Assembly (NCBI RefSeq): GCF_009834565.1
Contig: NZ_CP019428.1
Coordinates: 1,178,001-1,242,000 of the forward strand
Direction: 5' to 3'
From: Pseudomonas sp. R76
Lineage (GTDB): Bacteria > Pseudomonadota > Gammaproteobacteria > Pseudomonadales > Pseudomonadaceae
Length of the DNA: 64,000 nucleotides
The notes beneath the pieces were generated by a model. That model worked only from the letters and a program-made list of their open reading frames with translations, searched no databases and was not told where the DNA came from. A program made the translations under genes and the position numbers. Of the stretch, positions 1 to 9,750 are shown piece by piece; within the stretch, counting starts at the first letter, position 1, and each line of letters begins with the position of its first letter.

Positions 1-1
1 C

Positions 2-256
2 GCGACGCATCCATGGACGATTGCCGAAACATCCTTCCGCCTGTTGATCGACACTGCCAGTGATATCGCCTTGCCCTGGCATTGGCGATCCACGTGTCTC
101 GACCAAGCGTGGCGCCCGCTGCGCGACCTGGAAAACCTCTCTCACTGTGCCTGCCGCCTAAAGCGCTGGCAGACCTTTGCCTGGCAATTGGCAACTTGCG
201 AATTGCTGCCTTCCATTTCTGTTTCTGACCTGGTGCAAGGATCCTCCGATGAGTAA
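2..256 (+). CDS. fagA: FagA-like Fur-associated protein, 5' end missing
   Basis: An open frame enters from the left edge and stops at 254-256, so only the C-terminal part (about 84 residues) is visible. It reads ATHPWTIAETSFRLLID, then LPWHWRS and CLDQAWRPL, and ends VQGSSDE. This fits the small FagA protein that precedes fumC in Pseudomonas, where the fagA-fumC-orfX-sodA operon is known to be controlled by iron through Fur. The Fur box itself would lie outside the window. The biochemical function of FagA is unknown. Its last 8 bases overlap the start of fumC, which suggests translational coupling. Identification rests on context and remembered family sequence. Confidence 0.8.
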   Translation, partial: ATHPWTIAETSFRLLIDTASDIALPWHWRSTCLDQAWRPLRDLENLSHCACRLKRWQTFAWQLATCELLPSISVSDLVQGSSDE

Positions 257-1625
257 CACCCGTATCGAACGCGACAGCATGGGCGAACTGCAGGTGCCGG
301 CCGAGGCCTTGTATGGCGCGCAAACCCAGCGCGCGGTGAACAATTTTCCGATCAGCAACCAACGCATGCCGAAGCAATTTATTCGCGCGCTGATCCTGGC
401 CAAGGCCGCCGCCGCCAAGGTCAATGTCGACCTCAAGCAGATCAGCGAAAGCCAAGGCAAGGCCATCGTCGATGCCGCCCAAGGCTTGCTGGAAGGCGAT
501 TTCATGCCGCACTTCCCGGTGGATATCTTCCAGACCGGTTCCGGCACCAGCTCTAATATGAACGCCAACGAAGTGATTGCGACTCTGGCCACACGGCTGT
601 TGGGCGAGACGGTCAACCCCAACGACCATGTCAATTGTGGCCAAAGCAGCAACGACATCATTCCGACCACGATCCACGTCAGCGCCGCATTGGTGCTGCA
701 CGAGCAAACGCTGCCGGCCCTGCTGCATCTGGTCCAGGTAATCGAACACAAGGCCGAGGAGGTTCACCCGTACATCAAGACCGGCCGCACTCACCTGATG
801 GACGCCATGCCGGTGCGCATGAGCCAGGTGCTCAATGGTTGGGCGCAACAGCTCAAGGCCAATATCGGCCACTTGCAAGACCTGCTGCCGAGCTTGCAGG
901 CCCTGGCCCAGGGCGGTACGGCGGTCGGCACGGGGATCAACGCGCACCCTGAATTCGCGGCACGTTTCAGCCAACAACTGAGCAGCCTCACTGGCGTGAA
1001 GTTCACGCCGGGCAAAAACCTGTTCGCATTGATCGGCTCTCAGGACACGGCCGTCGCCGTCTCCGGCCAGCTGAAAGCCACCGCGGTCTCGCTGATGAAA
1101 ATCGCCAATGACCTGCGCTGGATGAACTCCGGCCCGCTTGCAGGTCTGGGTGAAATCGAGCTGGAAGGCCTGCAGCCGGGCTCCTCGATCATGCCGGGCA
1201 AGGTCAACCCGGTGATTCCGGAGGCGACCGCCATGGTCGCGGCCCAGGTGATCGGCAATGACACGGTCATTACCGTCGCCGGCCAATCCGGTAACTTCGA
1301 GCTGAATGTGATGCTGCCGATCATTGCCCAGAACCTGCTCGGCAGCCTCGAACTGCTGGCCAATGCCAGCCGCTTACTGGCCGACAAGGCCATCGCCAGC
1401 TTCAAGGTCAACGAAGCCAAGCTTAAGGAGGCGCTGTCGCGCAACCCGATCCTGGTCACCGCACTTAACCCAATCATTGGTTACCAAAAAGCCGCTGAAA
1501 TCGCCAAGAAGGCCTATCAGCAGGGCCGTCCGGTCATTGACGTCGCCCTCGAGCACACCGACCTGCCCCGCAGCCAGCTTGAGATCCTATTGGATCCGGA
1601 AAAGCTCACGGCTGGCGGCGTGTAA
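249..1625 (+). CDS. fumC: Class II fumarate hydratase FumC
   Basis: Converts fumarate to L-malate in the TCA cycle. This is the oxygen-stable, iron-independent class II enzyme of the fumarase/aspartase superfamily, active as a cytosolic homotetramer. The product is 458 residues, the usual length. The superfamily signature GSSIMPGKVNP is present in the C-terminal half, as are the TGSGTSSNMN and GRTHLMDAMP active-site segments. An upstream in-frame extension to 177 exists, but the ATG at 249 follows AGGATCC and overlaps the fagA stop. Its position with sodA fits the known role of replacing iron-sulfur fumarases under iron limitation. Confidence 0.97.
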   Translation: MSNTRIERDSMGELQVPAEALYGAQTQRAVNNFPISNQRMPKQFIRALILAKAAAAKVNVDLKQISESQGKAIVDAAQGLLEGDFMPHFPVDIFQTGSGTSSNMNANEVIATLATRLLGETVNPNDHVNCGQSSNDIIPTTIHVSAALVLHEQTLPALLHLVQVIEHKAEEVHPYIKTGRTHLMDAMPVRMSQVLNGWAQQLKANIGHLQDLLPSLQALAQGGTAVGTGINAHPEFAARFSQQLSSLTGVKFTPGKNLFALIGSQDTAVAVSGQLKATAVSLMKIANDLRWMNSGPLAGLGEIELEGLQPGSSIMPGKVNPVIPEATAMVAAQVIGNDTVITVAGQSGNFELNVMLPIIAQNLLGSLELLANASRLLADKAIASFKVNEAKLKEALSRNPILVTALNPIIGYQKAAEIAKKAYQQGRPVIDVALEHTDLPRSQLEILLDPEKLTAGGV

Positions 1626-1652
1626 TCACCGACTCTGCTTTGGAGGCTCACC

Positions 1653-2096
1653 ATGGAGCACTGGAAACGCACGATCGAACGGGCCAATCGCTGCTTTATG
1701 CAGGGCGAGCTGGTCGACGCTCGCGAGGCCTATCTGCAAGCCCTGGCCCTGGCTCAAGTGTTATTCGAGCGCTGGGCGGATGCCGACGAAGCAGTGGCGG
1801 CTTGCGTCATTTCCCATCACAACCTGGCGGACCTGCACTTGCGCCTGAACCAGCCTGAGGAAAGCGCGGAATACCTCTGCGCTATCCATCAACGCCTGTT
1901 GCAGACCATGCAGGACCCGCGCCTGAGCCCGCAATTGCGCGAGGCGGCACTGCGCCAGAGCAGCAAGACTTACGTCGAACTGTTGAATTTCATCAGCGAT
2001 CACGGCGAGTACCCGCGTACCCATCGCTTGCTCGGTGGCACTGCGGCGCAATCGGATGCGTCGACCCGCAACAGTCCTTATTACGGAGCACATTGA
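1653..2096 (+). CDS. Conserved hypothetical protein (orfX of the fumC-sodA operon)
   Basis: A 147-residue cytosolic protein without signal peptide or membrane segment. It is rich in Ala, Leu and Gln and looks all-helical, with a TPR-like pattern in the first 80 residues (repeated A-x-x-x-Y/L spacing, [11 protein letters not shown]). GGAGG lies just upstream of the ATG, 27 bases after the fumC stop, and the stop is directly followed by sodA. It matches by position and length the orfX found between fumC and sodA in P. aeruginosa, whose function is not known. A protein-interaction role is inferred from the helical repeats only. Confidence 0.85.
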   Translation: MEHWKRTIERANRCFMQGELVDAREAYLQALALAQVLFERWADADEAVAACVISHHNLADLHLRLNQPEESAEYLCAIHQRLLQTMQDPRLSPQLREAALRQSSKTYVELLNFISDHGEYPRTHRLLGGTAAQSDASTRNSPYYGAH

Positions 2097-2097
2097 T

Positions 2098-2709
2098 ATG
2101 TCCTACACCTTGCCTGCCTTGCCTTACGCCTACGATGCGCTGGAGCCGCATATCGATGCGCAAACCATGGAAATCCACTACACCAAGCACCACCAGACCT
2201 ACATCAACAACTTGAATGCGGCGGTCGAGGGCACAGAGTTCGCGGGCTGGCCAGTTGAGAAGCTGGTGTCCAGCGTTCAGCAACTGCCGGAAAAACTACG
2301 TGCCGCCGTCATCAACCAGGGCGGCGGGCATGCAAACCACTCGTTGTTCTGGGCGGTGATGTCGCCAAAAGGAGGCGGCAAACCTGAAGGTGCGTTGGGC
2401 AAAGCGATCGAGGAGCAGCTGGGCGGTTTCGACAGCTTCAAAGACGCTTTCACCAAAGCCGCCCTGACCCGTTTCGGCAGCGGTTGGGCCTGGCTGAGCG
2501 TCACGCCGCAGAAGACCCTGGTGGTCGAAAGCAGTGGCAATCAGGACAGCCCGTTGATGAGCGGCAATACGCCAATCCTCGGCCTCGACGTCTGGGAGCA
2601 CGCCTACTACCTGCTCTACCAGAACCGTCGCCCCGAATACATCAACGCCTTCTACAGCGTCATCAATTGGCCGGAAGTCGCCGCACGCTACCAGGCTGCC
2701 CTGGCCTGA
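2098..2709 (+). CDS. sodA: Manganese superoxide dismutase
   Basis: Dismutates superoxide to oxygen and hydrogen peroxide in the cytosol. The 203-residue product has all four metal ligands: His27, His81, and Asp164 and His168 in the DVWEHAYY signature. [11 protein letters not shown] and the NQDSP segment favour manganese over iron as cofactor. The ATG at 2098 starts one base after the orfX stop, with GGAG upstream; the longer in-frame extension back to 2035 lies inside orfX and is unlikely. Co-transcription with fagA and fumC fits an iron-starvation programme that replaces iron enzymes with iron-free ones. Confidence 0.96.
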   Translation: MSYTLPALPYAYDALEPHIDAQTMEIHYTKHHQTYINNLNAAVEGTEFAGWPVEKLVSSVQQLPEKLRAAVINQGGGHANHSLFWAVMSPKGGGKPEGALGKAIEEQLGGFDSFKDAFTKAALTRFGSGWAWLSVTPQKTLVVESSGNQDSPLMSGNTPILGLDVWEHAYYLLYQNRRPEYINAFYSVINWPEVAARYQAALA

Positions 2710-2741
2710 TATTCACCCAATAACAAGATCTAAGGCCGACT

Positions 2742-3635
2742 ATGGGCACTGAAACACTGGCGATCAGCAGCGGACGAATGTTTCGTTATGCGTTTGGCTC
2801 GCTGCTGCTATTGGCAGGTACAGCATTGCTGGTGGCCCACGGGTTGGCCTGGCTGGATCTTGAACCGCGAATCCTGCGCGCCTTGCAGGGCGGGGCGATT
2901 TGCGCGCTCGGCACGGCACTCGGTGCGGTCCCGGTGCTGGTTATTCGTCGCATGCCGGTGGCGCTCAGCGACATGTTGCTGGGCTTTGGTGCCGGCGTGA
3001 TGCTGGCGGCGACGGCATTTTCGCTGGTCGTCCCAGGTATTGCTGCCGCTGAAAGCTTGGGGCTCTCGCCTTGGGGCGCCAGTGGTTTGATCAGCTTCGG
3101 CATCATGCTGGGAGCATTCGGGCTGTACCTGGTTGACCGCAAGGTCTCTGGTGCCAGCCCGGAAATGCTGGTGGGCACGCCGGATAAACCGGTTATACCG
3201 CCGCGTATCTGGCTGTTTGTGTTTGCGATCATTGCCCACAACATCCCGGAGGGCATGGCCGTGGGCGTGTCTGCAGGTGGCGGGCTGCCGGATGCTGACA
3301 GCTTGGCTATGGGCATTGCCCTGCAAGACGTGCCGGAAGGTTTAGTGATTGCGCTGGTATTGGCTGGAGCAGGGATGTCGCGGGTCAAAGCCTTTCTGAT
3401 AGGTGCAGCGTCAGGTCTGGTTGAGCCGGTGTTTGCCGTCCTCTGTGCCTGGCTGGTAAGCCTGGCCGAAGTGCTGCTGCCTTTGGGGTTGGCGCTAGCC
3501 GCTGGGGCGATGCTGTTGGTGGTGACTCATGAAGTCATTCCCGAGTCACGGCGTAACGGCCACGAAAAGCTTGCCAGCCTTGGGCTATGCATCGGGTTTT
3601 GTTTGATGATGGCGATGGATACAGCATTAGGGTGA
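2742..3635 (+). CDS. ZIP-family (GufA-like) divalent metal transporter
   Basis: A 297-residue inner-membrane protein with about eight hydrophobic segments. Two ZIP signature helices are visible: HNIPEGMAV at about residue 166 and QDVPEGLVIA at about residue 195. The His-to-Gln change in the second motif is typical of GufA-type ZIPs. It begins 32 bases after sodA and corresponds to the gene called orfY after sodA in P. aeruginosa. Zinc, manganese or iron uptake are all possible; its place behind Mn-SOD makes a manganese or zinc role attractive, but this is inference. Confidence 0.9.
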   Translation: MGTETLAISSGRMFRYAFGSLLLLAGTALLVAHGLAWLDLEPRILRALQGGAICALGTALGAVPVLVIRRMPVALSDMLLGFGAGVMLAATAFSLVVPGIAAAESLGLSPWGASGLISFGIMLGAFGLYLVDRKVSGASPEMLVGTPDKPVIPPRIWLFVFAIIAHNIPEGMAVGVSAGGGLPDADSLAMGIALQDVPEGLVIALVLAGAGMSRVKAFLIGAASGLVEPVFAVLCAWLVSLAEVLLPLGLALAAGAMLLVVTHEVIPESRRNGHEKLASLGLCIGFCLMMAMDTALG

Positions 3636-3672
3636 GGCTATTGCAGCCTCACACTCATCTTAAAGGCGGGGT

Positions 3673-3945
3673 TTATTCACCCTCGTCGAAGTAGTTATTG
3701 ATCAGCTTCACCAAGGCGTCCATCGCTTCCTGTTCTTGCTCGCCTTCTGTCTTCAAGTGGATCTTGGTGCCCTTGCCGGCGGCCAGCATCATCATTGCCA
3801 TGATGCTCTTGCCGTCAACCATGGATTCCGGCGTGCGCCCTGCGCGGATCTGGCAGGGGAACTGCCCGGCAACACCGACGAATTTGGCGGAAGCGCGAGC
3901 GTGCAGGCCCAGCTTGTTGATGATTTCAATTTCCAGAGCGGGCAT
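3673..3945 (-). CDS. ptsO: NPr, HPr-like phosphocarrier of the nitrogen PTS
   Basis: A 90-residue HPr-fold protein that carries a phosphoryl group from EI-Ntr (PtsP) to EIIA-Ntr (PtsN). His15 in the KLGLHARAS motif is the phosphorylation site, and Ser47 in DGKSIMAMM occupies the regulatory-serine position of HPr proteins. It is the last gene of the rpoN-hpf-ptsN-rapZ-ptsO cluster and lies 16 bases after rapZ. The nitrogen PTS does not transport sugar; it regulates potassium, nitrogen and carbon-storage functions. Confidence 0.95.
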   Translation of the reverse strand: MPALEIEIINKLGLHARASAKFVGVAGQFPCQIRAGRTPESMVDGKSIMAMMMLAAGKGTKIHLKTEGEQEQEAMDALVKLINNYFDEGE

Positions 3946-3961
3946 CGCGGGGGTGTTCCTT

Positions 3962-4819
3962 TCAGCTAAGGTCGCGGTGGCGAACCTGGACGTTCTTGAG
4001 GGTTTGTTGCAGCACCTGGCCGAGGCGTTCGGTCAGGTAGACGGAGCGATGGTGACCGCCGGTGCAGCCAATGGCAATGGTGACATAGGCCCGATTGCTC
4101 GCAGCAAACCGCGGCAACCATTTGAGCAGGTAGCTGGAGATATCCTGGAACATCTCCTCAACATCCGGTTGTGCGGCCAGATATTCGGCCACGGGTTGGT
4201 CCAGCCCCGACTGATCACGCAGTTCAGGCTTCCAATAAGGGTTGGGCAGGCAGCGCACATCGAAGACCAGGTCGGCATCCACGGGCATGCCGCGCTTGAA
4301 ACCGAACGACTCGACGAGGAATGCCGTACCGGGCTCGGGCTGGTTCAGCAGACGCAGCTTGATGGCGTCGCGCAACTGATACAGGTTCAGGCCGGTGGTG
4401 TTGATCTTGAGGTCGGCGAGGTCAATGATCGGGCCCAGCAGGGTGGTCTCGTCCTCGATGGCTTCGGCCAGCGAGCGGTGAGGGCTGCTGAGAGGGTGGC
4501 GTCGTCGGGTCTCGGAGAAACGCTTGAGCAGTGTTTCCTCGTCGGCGTCCAGGTACAGCACGTCGCAATGAATATGCTTGGCACGTACCTCCTCGAGCAA
4601 TTGCGGGAATCGCTCAAGGTGGCTGGGCAGGTTGCGGGCGTCGATTGAAACGGCAACCAGAGGTTGCGCCAGTTCGGTGTGGATCAGCGCACGTTCCGCC
4701 AGTTCCGGCAGCAGGCCTGCGGGCAGGTTGTCGATGCAATAGAAACCGTTGTCCTCAAGAACGTTGAGGGCGGTGCTTTTACCCGAGCCAGAGCGGCCGC
4801 TGACGATGATCAAACGCAT
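3962..4819 (-). CDS. rapZ: RapZ, RNase adapter / nucleotide-binding protein
   Basis: A 285-residue P-loop protein. In E. coli RapZ delivers the small RNA GlmZ to RNase E and so sets the level of GlmS (glucosamine-6-phosphate synthase). The Walker A motif GRSGSGKST is at residues 8-16; the C-terminal domain has the conserved [12 protein letters not shown] stretch. Length is normal for the family. It follows ptsN by two bases. No GlmY/GlmZ-like RNA is visible in the window, so its partner RNA here is unknown. Confidence 0.95.
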   Translation of the reverse strand: MRLIIVSGRSGSGKSTALNVLEDNGFYCIDNLPAGLLPELAERALIHTELAQPLVAVSIDARNLPSHLERFPQLLEEVRAKHIHCDVLYLDADEETLLKRFSETRRRHPLSSPHRSLAEAIEDETTLLGPIIDLADLKINTTGLNLYQLRDAIKLRLLNQPEPGTAFLVESFGFKRGMPVDADLVFDVRCLPNPYWKPELRDQSGLDQPVAEYLAAQPDVEEMFQDISSYLLKWLPRFAASNRAYVTIAIGCTGGHHRSVYLTERLGQVLQQTLKNVQVRHRDLS

Positions 4820-4821
4820 GA

Positions 4822-5286
4822 TTACGGCCTGTTTTGTTCATCCAGGACAACCTGATAGAGCGCCTCATTGGTACTGGCACTGCGCAGTTTGTCGCGTACT
4901 TCCTTGCGGTCGAGCATGCTGGCTATCTGCCGGAGCAGTTCCAGGTGCGCATCGGTGGCAGCTTGCGGGACCAGCAGAACGAACAGCAGGTCGACCGGCG
5001 CGCCGTCGATGGCGTCGAAATCGATGGGTTTTTCCATGTGCAGCAGGGCACTGACCGGCGATTCACAGCCTTGAAGGCGACAGTGAGGAATGGCGATGCC
5101 GTTACCAAAACCGGTCGAACCGAGTTTTTCACGGGCGATCAGCGACTCGTACACAACTTGCTCATCCAGTTCAGGCACTTCGCGACTGATCAGTTTGGCA
5201 ATTTCTTCGAGGGCTTTCTTTTTACTGCCGCCCGGCACGTTCACAAGAGAACGGCCGGGGGTCAGGATGGTTTCAAGTCGGATCAT
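4822..5286 (-). CDS. ptsN: EIIA-Ntr, nitrogen-PTS regulatory protein
   Basis: A 154-residue EIIA domain of the fructose/mannitol type. His68 in [10 protein letters not shown] is the phosphorylated residue. It receives phosphate from NPr (ptsO, two genes downstream) and controls targets by its phosphorylation state, classically potassium transport and sensor kinases in other bacteria. It is located 12 bases after hpf and 2 bases before rapZ, so these genes are very likely co-transcribed from the rpoN promoter. Confidence 0.95.
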   Translation of the reverse strand: MIRLETILTPGRSLVNVPGGSKKKALEEIAKLISREVPELDEQVVYESLIAREKLGSTGFGNGIAIPHCRLQGCESPVSALLHMEKPIDFDAIDGAPVDLLFVLLVPQAATDAHLELLRQIASMLDRKEVRDKLRSASTNEALYQVVLDEQNRP

Positions 5287-5298
5287 GGGTGGGGAGTG

Positions 5299-5604
5299 TT
5301 AGCGGCCTGTGCCCTGAAGAAGGCTCTGCTGCTTTTCCTTATGCTTTTTAAGTTGGCGGTCAAGCTTGTCAGTCAAGGCATCGATTGATGCATACATGTC
5401 TTCATGCTCGGCATTGGCGACTACTTCGCCGCCGGGAATCTGGAGGGTCGCCTCGATTTTCTGCTGGAGTTTGTCGACCTTCATGATCACTTGCACATTG
5501 GTGATCTTGTCAAAATGACCCTCAAGCCGCTTCAGCTTCTGCTCGACATACTCGCGCAGTGGAGGGGTGACTTCTACATGGTGTCCACTGATGTTGACTT
5601 GCAT
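5299..5604 (-). CDS. hpf: Short-form ribosome hibernation promoting factor
   Basis: A 101-residue protein of the S30AE/YfiA family that binds the small ribosomal subunit in slow-growing cells. The start MQVNISGHHVEVTPPLR is the conserved N-terminus; the open frame extends 18 codons further upstream, but this ATG (5604) has a GGAGAAG ribosome-binding site before it. There is no C-terminal dimerisation domain, so this is the short form. Many basic residues lie in the C-terminal tail. It sits directly downstream of rpoN, the usual place in Proteobacteria. Confidence 0.94.
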   Translation of the reverse strand: MQVNISGHHVEVTPPLREYVEQKLKRLEGHFDKITNVQVIMKVDKLQQKIEATLQIPGGEVVANAEHEDMYASIDALTDKLDRQLKKHKEKQQSLLQGTGR

Positions 5605-5679
5605 ACAGCTTCTCCTTCGTTGCCAGTGCATAAAGCGGCAGGCCGGGGTGCCTGCCACTGGAACGCTATGGCCCGCCCG

Positions 5680-7173
5680 TCACATCAAACGCTTACGCTC
5701 GCTGGAAGGCGCGATCCCGAGAGACTCGCGGTACTTGGCGACGGTTCGACGGGCGACCTGAATGCCTTGTGCCTCCAGTAAACCAGCGATCTTACTGTCA
5801 CTCAATGGCTTTTTCTGATTTTCCGCGGCAACCAGTTTTTTGATGATCGCGCGGATTGCCGTGGACGAGCATTCGCCGCCTTCGGAAGTGCTGACGTGGC
5901 TGGAGAAAAAGTATTTCAACTCATAAATACCCCGCGGGGTATGCATGAATTTCTGCGTGGTCACCCGCGAAATCGTTGATTCATGCATGCCTACCGCCTC
6001 GGCGATGTCATGCAGTACCAGCGGCTTCATGGCCTCATCGCCATATTCCAGGAAGCCACGCTGGTGCTCGACGATCTGGGTGGCCACTTTCATCAGGGTT
6101 TCGTTGCGGCTTTGCAGGCTCTTGATGAACCAGCGTGCTTCCTGCAACTGGTTGCGCATGAAGGTGTTGTCGGCGCTGGTGTCGGCACGCCGAACAAAAC
6201 CTGCGTATTGCGGGTTGACCCGCAGGCGCGGCACTGATTCCTGGTTCAACTCCACCAGCCAACGCTCGTTGTCCTTGCGCACGATCACATCGGGCACGAC
6301 GTATTCAGCTTCGCTGGACTCAATCTGCGAGCCTGGGCGAGGGTTGAGGCTCTGTACCAGCTCGATGACCTGGCGCAGGTCGTCTTCCTTGAGCTTCATG
6401 CGGCGCATCAGCTTGCTGTAGTCGCGGCTGCCCAGCAGGTCAATGTAGTCGGTAACCAGGCGCTGGGCCTCAGCGAGCCAAGGGGTCTTGGCGGGCAGTT
6501 GGCGCAGTTGCAGCAGCAGGCACTCGCTGAGAGTGCGGGCGCCGATACCGGCCGGCTCGAACTGCTGGATGCGGTGCAGCACGGCTTCGATTTCGTCCAG
6601 CTCGATGTCCAGTTCCGGGTCGAAGGCCTCGAGGATTTCATCGAGGGTTTCGTCCAGATAGCCCTGGTTATTGATGCAGTCGATCAGGGTGACGGCGATC
6701 AGGCGATCGGTGTCGGACATCGGTGCCAGGTTCAATTGCCAGAGCAAATGGCTCTGCAGGCTCTCGCCGGCGGACGTGCGGGTAGTGAAATCCCATTCGT
6801 CATCATCATTGCTCGGCAGGCTGCTGGCGCTGGTCTGGTAGACGTCTTCCCAGGCGGTGTCCACGGGAAGCTCGTTGGGGATGCGTTCGTTCCAATCGCC
6901 TTCCTCAAGGTTATCCACCGTGGGGGCGGTTTCCTGGTAGGAGGGTTCCTGTACGTCGGGATTGGGTTTTTGCTCGATGTTATCGGCCAGCGGGTCTGCG
7001 TTATCGAAGTCGTCGCCTTCTTCCTGGCGTTCGAGCATCGGATTTGACTCCAGGGCCTCCTGGATTTCCTGTTGCAGGTCCAGGGTCGACAATTGGAGCA
7101 GGCGGATGGCCTGTTGCAGCTGCGGTGTCATCGTCAGCTGCTGGCCCATTCTCAGGACTAGCGATGGTTTCAT
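5680..7173 (-). CDS. rpoN: RNA polymerase sigma-54 factor
   Basis: The 497-residue alternative sigma factor that recognises -24/-12 promoters and needs bEBP activators. The Gln/Leu-rich region I is at residues 1-50 ([13 protein letters not shown]), an acidic linker follows (about 50-130), then the core-binding and HTH regions, and the RpoN box [10 protein letters not shown] at residues 474-483 near the C-terminus. Full length with no defect seen. It has its own promoter in the 184-base gap after lptB and is followed by hpf, ptsN, rapZ and ptsO. In pseudomonads it controls nitrogen use, motility and several catabolic operons. Confidence 0.97.
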   Translation of the reverse strand: MKPSLVLRMGQQLTMTPQLQQAIRLLQLSTLDLQQEIQEALESNPMLERQEEGDDFDNADPLADNIEQKPNPDVQEPSYQETAPTVDNLEEGDWNERIPNELPVDTAWEDVYQTSASSLPSNDDDEWDFTTRTSAGESLQSHLLWQLNLAPMSDTDRLIAVTLIDCINNQGYLDETLDEILEAFDPELDIELDEIEAVLHRIQQFEPAGIGARTLSECLLLQLRQLPAKTPWLAEAQRLVTDYIDLLGSRDYSKLMRRMKLKEDDLRQVIELVQSLNPRPGSQIESSEAEYVVPDVIVRKDNERWLVELNQESVPRLRVNPQYAGFVRRADTSADNTFMRNQLQEARWFIKSLQSRNETLMKVATQIVEHQRGFLEYGDEAMKPLVLHDIAEAVGMHESTISRVTTQKFMHTPRGIYELKYFFSSHVSTSEGGECSSTAIRAIIKKLVAAENQKKPLSDSKIAGLLEAQGIQVARRTVAKYRESLGIAPSSERKRLM

Positions 7174-7249
7174 GGCAGGGGCTTAACACCTTATTCGCCG
7201 GCGCAATGCGCCATCCACGACAGGGCGCGTGAGCGCCAAACATAAGCAA

Positions 7250-7255
7250 ATTATA
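7250..7255 (-). promoter_or_regulatory. Likely -10 box of the rpoN promoter
   Basis: On the minus strand a perfect TATAAT lies about 80 bases before the rpoN ATG, inside the 184-base gap between lptB and rpoN. No good -35 hexamer is visible at the expected distance, so the call rests on the -10 match and on the gap. Confidence 0.5.
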
Positions 7256-7357
7256 TGCCTGATATCGGGGGCTTTGCCTAGAGCGCGGTAACAATAAAAA
7301 AGTGGAGGTTTTTATTGACTCCCGCGCGCCTTGGCGAATGGCCAGACACCGCAGTGC

Positions 7358-8083
7358 TTACAGGCGGAACTCGTGGCCCAGGTACACTTCCTTGACCAGT
7401 TCGTTAGCCAGGATGGTGGCGGAATCGCCTTCGGCGATCAGCTGGCCATCGTTGACGATATAAGCCGTTTCACAGATATCGAGGGTCTCACGGACGTTGT
7501 GGTCGGTGATCAACACACCGATGCCCTTGGCCTTGAGGTGATGGATGATCTGCTTGATGTCGCCAACCGAGATCGGGTCGACGCCGGCAAACGGTTCGTC
7601 GAGCAGGATGAACTTCGGTGCGGTGGCCAGGGCGCGGGCGATTTCCACACGACGACGCTCACCACCCGACAGGCTCATGCCCAGGTTGTCGCGAATGTGG
7701 TTGATGTGGAACTCCTGCAGCAGGCTTTCCAGCTCTTTGCGACGGCCGTCACGGTCGAGTTCCTTGCGGGTCTCGAGGATCGCCATGATGTTGTCGGCAA
7801 CCGACAGTTTGCGGAAGATCGACGCTTCCTGTGGAAGATAGCCGATACCGGCGCGTGCACGACCGTGCATTGGCTGGTGGCTGACGTCCAGGTCGTCAAT
7901 CAATACACGTCCCTGATCCGCCTGAACCAATCCGACGATCATATAGAAGCAGGTGGTCTTGCCGGCACCGTTTGGGCCAAGCAAACCGACGATCTGGCCA
8001 CTGTCGATCGACAGGCTCACGTCGCGTACGACTTGGCGGCTTTTATAGGCCTTGGCCAAGTGCTGGGCTTTCAGGGTTGCCAT
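7358..8083 (-). CDS. lptB: LPS export ABC transporter ATPase LptB
   Basis: A 241-residue cytosolic ATPase that powers extraction of LPS from the inner membrane through LptFG. Walker [10 protein letters not shown] starts at residue 36; the LSGGERRR signature and the Walker B segment [13 protein letters not shown] are intact, and the H-loop is in LITDHN. Its start overlaps the last base of lptA (ATGG/TAATGG arrangement), so the two are translationally coupled. LptF and LptG are not in the window, as usual for Pseudomonas. Confidence 0.97.
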   Translation of the reverse strand: MATLKAQHLAKAYKSRQVVRDVSLSIDSGQIVGLLGPNGAGKTTCFYMIVGLVQADQGRVLIDDLDVSHQPMHGRARAGIGYLPQEASIFRKLSVADNIMAILETRKELDRDGRRKELESLLQEFHINHIRDNLGMSLSGGERRRVEIARALATAPKFILLDEPFAGVDPISVGDIKQIIHHLKAKGIGVLITDHNVRETLDICETAYIVNDGQLIAEGDSATILANELVKEVYLGHEFRL

Positions 8084-8658
8084 TAGTTCGCCTTCTTCGC
8101 AGCGGGTTTAGGCGCAGGCTGAGCCGCACCGTCTTTCTGCTTCGGCTGGATAACCATGTCGATACGCGGCTTCGGAGTGCCGATCTTCGCGCCGGTGGCG
8201 CGACCAGCCTGAGCGATCTGCTTCACGGTGTCGTAGGTGATTTTCTCACCGTCTGTCGTGTTGCCATCACTGCTCACAACCCTGGCCTGATCGATCAGGA
8301 TGATACGGTTCTGCTGGGCGTGGTATTGGATGGTCTTGCCATAGCCCTTGATCGGGGCAGGGTCGGCGGCGGCCTGCTTCTGTTCGAAGTAAGCCAGGTT
8401 GCCCACGGATGTCACCACGTCAATGTCGCCAGCCGGCGTACGCGTGAGCGTCACCGTGTTGCCGGTGATTTTCATCGAGCCCTGGGTGATGATCACGCCG
8501 CCGGTGTAGGTGGCGACACCTTGTTTGTCATCCAGCTGCGCATCGTCAGCCTGAATGTGGATCGGTTGCTGGCTATCGTTCGGCAGAGCCCAGGCGCTCA
8601 CGCTTCCCAGTGCTGCGCCCAGACCGAGCAAAATAGGGAGGGTTTTAACGAGCCTCAT
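8083..8658 (-). CDS. lptA: LPS transport periplasmic protein LptA
   Basis: A 191-residue periplasmic protein with a signal peptide of about 24 residues (basic start MRLVKT, hydrophobic core, cleavage near SAWA). The mature part has the OstA/LptA repeat pattern ([17 protein letters not shown]) that forms the beta-jellyroll bridge carrying LPS from LptC to LptDE. The C-terminal tail is rich in Lys, Ala and Pro ([11 protein letters not shown]). It overlaps lptC by 14 bases and lptB by one base. Confidence 0.95.
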   Translation of the reverse strand: MRLVKTLPILLGLGAALGSVSAWALPNDSQQPIHIQADDAQLDDKQGVATYTGGVIITQGSMKITGNTVTLTRTPAGDIDVVTSVGNLAYFEQKQAAADPAPIKGYGKTIQYHAQQNRIILIDQARVVSSDGNTTDGEKITYDTVKQIAQAGRATGAKIGTPKPRIDMVIQPKQKDGAAQPAPKPAAKKAN

Positions 8659-9217
8659 ACTGTCCTCTTACGTTCGATAGCAGGTGTATCCTGCTTTCTT
8701 TCAAATACGCTTTCATTCCCTTGCCAGTCGATACACCGCCAGCGCCGTCGATTCTAACGTCTTGCTCGGTCTGCGCATATTGCTGTTGTGGGAAAACGGT
8801 CATGCGACTACTGGTAATGATGGTGTCGCGCTTCTTTTCGTCAGTGCGCGCAACGCGCACCGAGTCGATCAGTTCCACTTGAGTGCCGCCCTTGTTCACC
8901 TCACCGCGCTTGCTGGTGACGTGCCATGGGAACTCGGTGCCCCGGTAGAGATTCAGGTCGGGATTGGTCAGCAGGCTGACGTCCGTGGCCTTGAGGTTCT
9001 CGACTTTATCAGCGGTCATTTCGTACTGAACCTTGCCATCGGGCAGGAACTGTATGGTGTGAGCGTTGATGGCGTAATAGGCGATAGCGCTATCGTCGAC
9101 GGCCGCGACGGGCTTGTCGAGGAAGCGCTCCGGGCTGATATTCCAGTAGCCCACCGCCAGGAACAGCGCGGCGATGACTGCGAATAGCAGGAAGTTGCGA
9201 ATCTTTTTGCTCAGCAT
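8645..9217 (-). CDS. lptC: LPS export bitopic protein LptC
   Basis: A 190-residue protein with one N-terminal membrane anchor (about residues 7-25, FLLFAVIAALFLAVGYW) and a periplasmic domain of the LptA/LptC fold. It accepts LPS from LptB2FG and passes it to LptA. Full length. It starts 8 bases after kdsC and overlaps lptA, placing Kdo synthesis and LPS export in one transcription unit. Confidence 0.94.
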   Translation of the reverse strand: MLSKKIRNFLLFAVIAALFLAVGYWNISPERFLDKPVAAVDDSAIAYYAINAHTIQFLPDGKVQYEMTADKVENLKATDVSLLTNPDLNLYRGTEFPWHVTSKRGEVNKGGTQVELIDSVRVARTDEKKRDTIITSSRMTVFPQQQYAQTEQDVRIDGAGGVSTGKGMKAYLKESRIHLLSNVRGQYEAR

Positions 9218-9225
9218 AAAACGCT

Positions 9226-9750
9226 CTATAGGTAGGCGGCGTGGGCCGCTTCAAGGCTGCCCTGGGCACGCAGGATCAACTCGCAGAACTCGCGGGCAGC
9301 ACCTTCACCGCCACGTGCGGCAGTAATGCCGTGGGCGTGTTCGCGAACAAACGCCGCCGCATTCGCGACGGCCATGCCCAGGCCCACCCGGCGAATCACC
9401 GGCAGGTCAGGCAGATCGTCACCCAGGTAAGCGACTTGCTCATAGCTTAGGTTGAGTTGGCCAAGAAGCTCGTCCAGAACCACCAGTTTATCCTCGCGGC
9501 CCTGATACAGGTGAGGAATCCCCAGGTTTTGTGCGCGGCGTTCCACTACCGGTGTTTTTCGACCACTGATAATCGCCGTTTGCACACCCGCCGCCATCAA
9601 CATCTTGATGCCTTGGCCGTCGAGGGTGTTGAACGTCTTGAATTCACTGCCATCTTCGAGAAAGTACAGGCGGCCATCGGTCAACACGCCATCGACGTCG
9701 AAAATCGCCAGCTTGATGTTTTTGCCGCGTTGCAAAAGGTCGTCGGACAT
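9226..9750 (-). CDS. kdsC: 3-deoxy-D-manno-octulosonate 8-phosphate phosphatase
   Basis: Dephosphorylates Kdo-8-phosphate to Kdo, the inner-core LPS sugar. The 174-residue HAD-family protein has the nucleophile/acid pair Asp18 and Asp20 in FDVDGVLTDGR, the motif II IISGRKT and the motif III/IV GDDLPDLPV. It is the small capless HAD type that forms tetramers. Its ATG follows kdsD with no gap. Confidence 0.95.
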   Translation of the reverse strand: MSDDLLQRGKNIKLAIFDVDGVLTDGRLYFLEDGSEFKTFNTLDGQGIKMLMAAGVQTAIISGRKTPVVERRAQNLGIPHLYQGREDKLVVLDELLGQLNLSYEQVAYLGDDLPDLPVIRRVGLGMAVANAAAFVREHAHGITAARGGEGAAREFCELILRAQGSLEAAHAAYL

